From assembly GCA_947624745.1 (NCBI GenBank), contig CANQLR010000023.1, positions 1-44,410 on the forward strand: a DNA stretch of 44,410 bases, in the 5' to 3' direction. The stretch's first letter is position 1. The number at the start of each line of letters is the position of its first letter. The notes beneath the pieces are model-generated. The model did no database searches, had not been told where the DNA came from, and saw only the letters and a program-made list of their open reading frames with translations. The stretch is from an uncultured Clostridia bacterium (GTDB lineage Bacteria > Bacillota > Clostridia > Oscillospirales > Ruminococcaceae). The position numbers were made by a program, and so were the translations under genes. Shown in pieces: positions 38,921-44,410 of the stretch.

Positions 38921-41131
38921 TTAATGCACATAATTCGGGTTTCCCGTTGCCTCGCGCATTTTGGTGGTCTTGCGCTGCGCCATGACGAGCTGGTAATAAA
39001 CGCCCTTCTTGCGCATGAGCTCCTCGTGGGGGCCGGTCTCGACGAGCCTGCCCTTGTCGAGCACGATAAGGCTGTCGGCGTTCGAGAGGGTCGAGAGGCG
39101 GTGGGCGATTGCGATGGTCGTGCGGCCGCGGCAGAGCTCCGCAAGGCCCTCCTGGATCTGCCGCTCCGTCTCGGTGTCGAGCGAAGCGGTCGCCTCGTCA
39201 AGAATAATAATCTTCGGGTTGTGAAGTATAGCCCTCGCAATGGCGATCCTCTGCCTTTCGCCGCCCGAGAGGGTGTGGCCCTTGTTGCCGACGCGGGTGT
39301 TATAGCCGTCGGGGAGCTTCGTGATGAACTCGTGGCAGTGGGCGATCTTCGCGGCGGATACTACCTCCTCGAAGGTCGCGTTCGGTTTCGCGTAGGTGAG
39401 GTTTTCAAGCACGGTGCCCTCGAACAGATAGGTCTCCTGCAAGACTACGCCGACCTGCGAGCGAAGGCTCTCCTGCGAGATCTTTCTTATATCCACGCCG
39501 TCTATCGTGACCGAGCCCTGGGTGACGTCGTATAGCCTCAGCACAAGGTTTATCATTGTCGATTTGCCGGCGCCCGAATGCCCGACGATGCCGTACATCT
39601 TTCCCTTTTCGAGGTTGATGCTCACGTCCTTTAAGACGGGGTTATATACCTTATATCCGAAGTAAACGCCGTTGAACGCGATGTTTCCCTGAATGTCGAG
39701 GTCGACCGAGTCGGCGGCGTCGCGGACGTCGGTGTTTTCCTCCAAGATCTCAAACACCTTCGAGGCTGAGATGGAAACGTCGGCGAGCTGCCTCGGGAGC
39801 TGCATGAGCCAGCGAAGCGGCGTATAGAGCATTCCGACGTAGGAGGTGAAGCGGGTGAGCTCGCCGAGGGTCATGACCCCGAAGCCGGGTATCTTCTGAA
39901 GTATCATCATCGCGCCGAAGTAGAGGACGAAGTAGTTGCCTATCGTGAGCAGAAAATCGCACGCAGGCCAGATGAAGTACCATACCACCTCCGCCTTCGA
40001 GGACGCCTTCGCGGCGTTGTATGAGGCCTTGGTGTACTTTTCGATCTCTATGTCCTCGGTGCCGCAGGTCTTGACTACCCGAATGCCGTCCAGAGCGTCG
40101 TGGAGAAGCTTCGAGTGGGCGTTCGAGAAGCGCCAGCTCCTGCCGTAGTACATCTGAATGGTGTTGTAGGCGCGCTTAATGATTACGACGACGAGCGGTA
40201 TCGGCACAATCGCCAAAAGCGCAAGCTTCCAGTTCATCACGAACATTATCACCGTGACGATGATGAGCGAAAGTATCCTTACGATGGCGTTCTTTCCGTT
40301 ATCGGTAAGAAAGCTCTGGAGCTTGTTGGCGTCGTTCGAGACGCGGCTGATGAGGTCGCCGGCGGTCTTTTTCGATATCGACGACATCGAAAGATCCAGC
40401 GTTTTGTTGAAAACGTCCTGCCTAAGGTCCTGACCGAGGTTCAGCGAGACGTAAAAGCTTGCCTTCATGTTCGCCCAGTCAAGGAAGGTGTTTATAATGA
40501 GTATCAGGAACATCGACGCGCAGAGCACCGCGAACCCGATCCAGTTCGACGTGTTCTTCGGCCAGACGTAGTCGTCTATGAGCCGCTGGTTTATGTAAGG
40601 CGTGACGACGTTTAAAAGCTCGCTCATGACGGTGCACATTATCGCCGCCGAGAACGCCCATTTATACTTGCCTATCCTCGCAAAGAGCTTGCGGAAGGTC
40701 TTTACCTTCGAGGCGCAGTAGGGGCATTCGGTGAAGCTGTCGAGCGGCAGCCCGCACTTCGGGCACTTCGGCTCGTCGATGTCGGAATGCTCGACAAGCT
40801 GCCCCGTCGTGAGGTAGTGGTTGATTATCTTGCAGAGCTCGGCAAAGGCTATGAAGTTGTCCTGCGTGAAGGCGCAGATACATTTTTCCGCCCTGTCGTT
40901 GTGCTTGCCGACCATCATCGAGCAGCCTATGAGCTGTTCGCAGGAATATTCGTCGAATTCGTTGAAATCGTACCGCTCGACCTCGTCGCCGTCGATATAG
41001 ACTATCAGCTGCGAGTGGGTGACCGCAAGCGTTCCGTCGACCTTTTTTGCCTTGCCGTAGAGGTTAAAGGGCAATGAGAACAGATATTCCGACAGCTCAT
41101 GCCCCTTTGGGGCTTTTAAAAGCAGTTCCAA
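38921..41131 (-). CDS. ABC exporter half-transporter with N-terminal domain and zinc ribbon
   Basis: 736 aa: an N-terminal soluble domain (1-115), a zinc ribbon (Cys 123, 126, 136, 139), a six-helix exporter membrane domain (about 150-460) and an ATPase domain with Walker A GIVGHSGAGKSTM, signature LSGGERQRIAIARA and Walker B IIILDEATASLD. It probably pairs with the homologue at 41736-44327 as a heterodimer. The start is TTG at 41131 with GGGGAG 8 nt upstream; the nearby ATG is in another frame. Last gene of the operon. Substrate unknown; DUF1854 neighbours have been labelled cyanophycin-associated in other bacteria. Confidence 0.9.
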   Translation of the reverse strand: MELLLKAPKGHELSEYLFSLPFNLYGKAKKVDGTLAVTHSQLIVYIDGDEVERYDFNEFDEYSCEQLIGCSMMVGKHNDRAEKCICAFTQDNFIAFAELCKIINHYLTTGQLVEHSDIDEPKCPKCGLPLDSFTECPYCASKVKTFRKLFARIGKYKWAFSAAIMCTVMSELLNVVTPYINQRLIDDYVWPKNTSNWIGFAVLCASMFLILIINTFLDWANMKASFYVSLNLGQDLRQDVFNKTLDLSMSSISKKTAGDLISRVSNDANKLQSFLTDNGKNAIVRILSLIIVTVIMFVMNWKLALLAIVPIPLVVVIIKRAYNTIQMYYGRSWRFSNAHSKLLHDALDGIRVVKTCGTEDIEIEKYTKASYNAAKASSKAEVVWYFIWPACDFLLTIGNYFVLYFGAMMILQKIPGFGVMTLGELTRFTSYVGMLYTPLRWLMQLPRQLADVSISASKVFEILEENTDVRDAADSVDLDIQGNIAFNGVYFGYKVYNPVLKDVSINLEKGKMYGIVGHSGAGKSTMINLVLRLYDVTQGSVTIDGVDIRKISQESLRSQVGVVLQETYLFEGTVLENLTYAKPNATFEEVVSAAKIAHCHEFITKLPDGYNTRVGNKGHTLSGGERQRIAIARAILHNPKIIILDEATASLDTETERQIQEGLAELCRGRTTIAIAHRLSTLSNADSLIVLDKGRLVETGPHEELMRKKGVYYQLVMAQRKTTKMREATGNPNYVH

Positions 41132-41168
41132 GGCATTACTCCCCTTTCATTGGTAGTTCCAAAAGAAG

Positions 41169-41720
41169 TTAAACGAAGATCTCTAAGATAGCGAGGCTCT
41201 TTTTGTCGAGCTTGTCGATGTCGGGGCAGGAATACTTGTTTCCGTCGACGTCGACCGCATATAAAAGGCTCTCGGTGAGCATGCGGAAGTTCGAGTACCA
41301 GTCGCGTATGCAGATGGTCTTTCTCCCGCTCGTGGTGTCGAGGTCAACGAAGATGAATCCGCGGTTGTTGTCCTTGATGGAGTAGATCTTCGTTATCTCG
41401 GGCATGTAGTATTTGTATTCGAGGTACTCGTCTAAAAGCTTATACTGCTCCGGCTCCAGCTCGGCCATGTCCTTTATAACGCCGATCTCGACGAATTCGT
41501 TCTCCTTGTTGTCGTAAGCCACGCTGATATAGGTGGTCTTCGAGAAGAACGGCACAAGGCGGGTGAGCCGGACGTTGAAGTAATCCTCGTCCTTATATTT
41601 AAGGCTGATGAAGTTAGAGGGGTCCTTATAGAACTTAAGGGCCTTGGGGTCAAGTATCTCGAGACGGTCTATTTCAAACTTTTCCTCAAGATCCATGACT
41701 TTGCGGTTTGTGTTTTCCAA
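41169..41720 (-). CDS. DUF1854 family protein
   Basis: 183-aa soluble protein. The C-terminal half has the DUF1854 pattern: EPEQYKLLDEYLEYKYYMPE, ITKIYSIKDNNRGFIFVDL, then a YSCPDIDKLDKKSLAILEIF end. Its biochemical role is unknown. It is placed between two ABC half-transporters (15 and 37 nt gaps), so a regulatory or accessory role in that transporter is inferred. The start is TTG at 41720 behind GGAGG with 8-nt spacing; no ATG fits. Confidence 0.85.
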   Translation of the reverse strand: MENTNRKVMDLEEKFEIDRLEILDPKALKFYKDPSNFISLKYKDEDYFNVRLTRLVPFFSKTTYISVAYDNKENEFVEIGVIKDMAELEPEQYKLLDEYLEYKYYMPEITKIYSIKDNNRGFIFVDLDTTSGRKTICIRDWYSNFRMLTESLLYAVDVDGNKYSCPDIDKLDKKSLAILEIFV

Positions 41721-41735
41721 TTCGGTTGCCTCCTT

Positions 41736-44327
41736 TTAATCCTCCTCGATGAATTTGAGCGCGTCGGCCTGTAAGATATAGAGCTCGAAATACTTGCCCT
41801 CGAGCGCCATGAGCTCGTCGTGGGTGCCGATCTCCTTAAGCTCGCCGTTTTCGATTACGCAGAGCATATCAGCGTCTCTTAGCGTCGAGAGCCTGTGGGC
41901 GATGGCGATTATCGTTCTGCCCTCCTTAAGGCCGTCGATGGCGACCTGGATCTTTCTCTCGGTCCTCGTATCCATCGAAGCGGTGGCCTCGTCAAGAATA
42001 AGTATGTTCGGGTCCTGAATGATCGCCCTCGCTATGGATATCCTCTGGCGCTCGCCTCCCGAAAGGCTGTGTCCGCCGCGGCCTATCTTGGTGTTATAGC
42101 CGTCGGGGAGCTTGGTGATGAACTCGTGGGCGTTTGCGCTCTTCGCGGCCTCGATGACCTCTTCAATCGTCGCGTCAGGCCGCGCATAGCGGATATTGTC
42201 CGCGACGGTGCCCATGAACAGGTATGTCTCCTGCGAGACTATGCCGATATTCCTCCGAAGGTCCTTGGTGGGTATCTTCTTGATCGGCACGCCGTCGATG
42301 GTTATCTCTCCGCCGGTGACGTCGTAAAGCCTCGCGATGAGGTTTATGATGGTGGACTTTCCGGCGCCGGTCTTTCCGACGATTCCGAACATCTGCCCGC
42401 CCTTGACGTCAAAGCTTAAGTTCTTGAGTATAGGTCTTCCGGCCTCGTACTCGAAGCTGACGTTATTGAACTTGATGTCGCCCTTCATGTTCTCGATGTG
42501 TACGGGGTCCTCCGGCTCGGCGACGGTAGGCCGCGCGTCAAGTATCTCGAACATTCTTGAGGCGGCGTCGATGCACCTTGCCCAGCGGTCTCCGAACCAC
42601 ATGAAGAAGTCCATGGGCTCGTAGATCATGTCGGTGTAGCTCAAAAGCGCCATGATGGTGCCGTACTCGAACTTGCCGATTATAACAAGGTAGCAGCCGA
42701 AGACGAAGAGTCCCCTTGAAATTACCGAGTAGAAGCTCCACATAAACGGCCTCGTCGAGGTTATCTTGTTGTTTATCCTCGTGTTGACCTCGTATGCGGT
42801 CTCGTTCTTCTTTTTGTATCTCTTGCGCTCCTTGTCCTCCTTGGCGAAGCTCTTTACGACCCTCTGGCCGTTCATGACGTCCGAAAGGACCGAGTTTAGG
42901 CTTCTCATCGCGACGTCAAGCTTGCGGTAAAGCTTTCTCTGCGAGCGGTAGAGGTACTGGTCGGTCGCAAGGACCACCGTCACGATGACGATTATCGCCA
43001 ACGAGATCACGGGGCTCAGCCAGAACATGACCGATGCCACGCCGACCAGCTTTATGATGTTCGCGATGCCGTAGGGAACGATATCCACAAAGAAGTTATA
43101 TACGTTCTGACTGTCGCGGTCGACCCTCGACATCAGAGAGCCCGTCTGCTTCGACGTGAAGAAGGAAAGCGAGAGGTTCGACATGGTCGAATATATCCTC
43201 GTTCTCAATTTGTGGGTGACTATCGGGACGACCTTCGCCGTAATTACGCCCGAGACAACGCCGGTAAGCCTTCCGAGCAGGTTCACGAATACCATGAGGA
43301 GTATCACGAACATAACTCTCCCGTAATACTTGCCCCCCTCCCGTAAAACGTCGTCGTAGAGCATCTTCGAGCCGAACCACGGGCTTATTACCGCGAACAC
43401 GTTCGACAGGATGATGGTCAGGAAGATGAGGCTTATCTCGACCTTGAAGTCCTTGAACATCCCGATGAGCCTGTCGAACAGCGAGCGGCGGTCGAGGCAC
43501 CTCGGGCAGACCGGCCTGTTGGGGTCGGGGTAGGGCTGGTGGCATATCGGGCAGTTGAGCTGCACCTGATCCAGAAGGGTATCGTCGTTCGGGATCCCCT
43601 TGTGGAAGTTATTGAGGCGCTCGCAGAATTTTTCAAACTTTTCTGCATAGCCGAGCGAGAACCTCGCGACGACGATATTCGGGCGGTTCTTGTCATAGCT
43701 CGAGCCGAAGCCGCCCCTGAAGTGTCCGCCGTGGCCGGGCATATGAAACGCGTTGTCCGAAACCGGCGGAGGCGCCATCTGCTCCATACCCGGGCCGCCC
43801 GCGCCCTCTCCCGCGCCGCCGCGTCCGTGCGCGTGGGAATAACTGCCGCCCGACACCTCGGGATAGTTCATCGGCGGCGGAGGGACGCTCTTGGGGGTGA
43901 ATTTCTTATACTCCGCCGGGTCGGGAAGCACCTCGACCTCGCCGTCGTTCATAAGCCCCAAAACCAGCCTCGCCGAGTTCTGGTTGCGGTCGACATACGC
44001 TGTCTTGATGTCCTTGATTGGATATTCCTTGAAGTCCTCGACGGTATAGGTCAGAAGCTCAGGGACGTAAAAGCCCTTGAAGAAGCCCCTGACGACCGGC
44101 ACGCTCCTCATTTTTTCGCGTAAGCGTTCCTCGCGGCTCATCTCGGCGTATTCCTCGCAGCCCGAAATTATGTAAAGGGTGTCCTTCGAGATAACGCAGT
44201 AGACGTCGTAGTATCTGCCTTCGCCGTCAAGGTCGGCCTTGACGCAGTACTGCAGCTCCGAAACGTCCACTCCCCTTTCAATCAGGCGGTTCGACACCGC
44301 GCCGGGAAGCACGTCAAAATATTTCAT
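41736..44327 (-). CDS. ABC exporter half-transporter with extended N-terminal domain and zinc ribbon
   Basis: 863 aa. The N-terminal region (1-145) resembles that of its partner, then comes a Pro-, Gly- and His-rich linker (about 148-212, several His), a second soluble segment, a zinc ribbon (Cys 259, 262, 274, 277), the exporter membrane domain, and an ATPase with GIVGKTGAGKST, LSGGERQRISIARA and ILILDEATASMD. First gene of a three-gene operon with DUF1854 and the second half-transporter. The ATG at 44327 has GAGGAGAG 8 nt upstream; an in-frame upstream ATG (44387) lacks a site. The promoter region runs to the window edge and I call none. Confidence 0.9.
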   Translation of the reverse strand: MKYFDVLPGAVSNRLIERGVDVSELQYCVKADLDGEGRYYDVYCVISKDTLYIISGCEEYAEMSREERLREKMRSVPVVRGFFKGFYVPELLTYTVEDFKEYPIKDIKTAYVDRNQNSARLVLGLMNDGEVEVLPDPAEYKKFTPKSVPPPPMNYPEVSGGSYSHAHGRGGAGEGAGGPGMEQMAPPPVSDNAFHMPGHGGHFRGGFGSSYDKNRPNIVVARFSLGYAEKFEKFCERLNNFHKGIPNDDTLLDQVQLNCPICHQPYPDPNRPVCPRCLDRRSLFDRLIGMFKDFKVEISLIFLTIILSNVFAVISPWFGSKMLYDDVLREGGKYYGRVMFVILLMVFVNLLGRLTGVVSGVITAKVVPIVTHKLRTRIYSTMSNLSLSFFTSKQTGSLMSRVDRDSQNVYNFFVDIVPYGIANIIKLVGVASVMFWLSPVISLAIIVIVTVVLATDQYLYRSQRKLYRKLDVAMRSLNSVLSDVMNGQRVVKSFAKEDKERKRYKKKNETAYEVNTRINNKITSTRPFMWSFYSVISRGLFVFGCYLVIIGKFEYGTIMALLSYTDMIYEPMDFFMWFGDRWARCIDAASRMFEILDARPTVAEPEDPVHIENMKGDIKFNNVSFEYEAGRPILKNLSFDVKGGQMFGIVGKTGAGKSTIINLIARLYDVTGGEITIDGVPIKKIPTKDLRRNIGIVSQETYLFMGTVADNIRYARPDATIEEVIEAAKSANAHEFITKLPDGYNTKIGRGGHSLSGGERQRISIARAIIQDPNILILDEATASMDTRTERKIQVAIDGLKEGRTIIAIAHRLSTLRDADMLCVIENGELKEIGTHDELMALEGKYFELYILQADALKFIEED

Positions 44328-44410
44328 CTTATCTCTCCTCGTATAATAAGATTTGCAGAAAGTTTTAAGTGCATCTGCATAGCACACTTGGATTTAGGTC
44401 AACAGGTTTT

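Noticed and set aside
44328-44410. Promoter for the ABC-DUF1854 operon
   Set aside because: TTGACC and TATGCA on the minus strand are only 15 nt apart and TATTAT lacks a -35; the region is cut by the window edge, so I make no call.

Overview
The window reads as a chromosomal segment of a high-GC Clostridia-type Firmicute, most like the Oscillospirales/Ruminococcaceae. The evidence is the Firmicute housekeeping set (glmU-pth-mfd, pfkA, a pyruvate kinase without the C-terminal PEP-utiliser domain, PPDK, YebC), class B sortases, a tetrahydrofolate riboswitch with a FolT-type ECF S component, a PASTA-type kinase homologue, and sigma-A promoters that often carry a TGn extended -10. I see no tRNA, rRNA, CRISPR array, prophage or transposase gene.

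Layout. 1-630: non-coding palindromic repeats. 677-3310 (-): ppdK. 3578-9103 (+): glmU, pth, mfd. 9160-10090: repeats. 10091-10891 (-): folT with a THF riboswitch at 10963-11087. 11275-12300: tandem repeat array. 12361-13329 (-): pfkA. 13567-15360 (-): a membrane PASTA protein whose kinase domain has lost its catalytic residues. 15481-15850: repeats. 15888-17414 (-): cardiolipin synthase. 17618-18060: repeats. 18068-20821 (-): prmA and pyk. 21191-31796 (+): a tightly packed run of twelve genes (cysteine desulfurase, thiI, pncC, two class B sortases, a SpoIID-like protein, a transglutaminase-like lipoprotein, an SDR, a small membrane protein, acpS, nnrD, a lipoprotein). 31826-32480: repeats. 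32622-34942 (+): ArsR/CadC-type sensor and P1B metal ATPase. 35035-36003 (+): AraC-type regulator. 36101-36763 (-): ECF S component. 37024-38800 (-): YebC and a membrane protein. 38921-44327 (-): two zinc-ribbon ABC exporters flanking a DUF1854 protein.

The most unusual content is between the genes. Six intergenic regions hold at least eleven copies of one element of 87-94 nt, nine of them 90-92 nt. Each has a conserved terminal inverted repeat (GCGAAGCCCC ... GGGGCTTCGC) enclosing three tightly packed, near-perfect palindromic arms, which would fold as a four-way-junction cloverleaf. The terminal stem is conserved, but arm sequences differ between copies, recur in new combinations and positions, and have centres that appear in both orientations (TT or AA, TTC or GAA). 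Other modules accompany the cloverleaves: single-arm elements, a ~117-bp element with a compensatory base change, and a composite block found at both ends of the window in opposite orientation. No gene in the window explains how these elements spread or are maintained.

Functionally, PPDK, Pfk and Pyk are central glycolytic enzymes. The desulfurase probably supplies sulfur to ThiI. The sortases, SpoIID-like protein, transglutaminase-like lipoprotein and PASTA pseudokinase suggest envelope assembly. ArsR/P-ATPase is a self-contained metal efflux unit.
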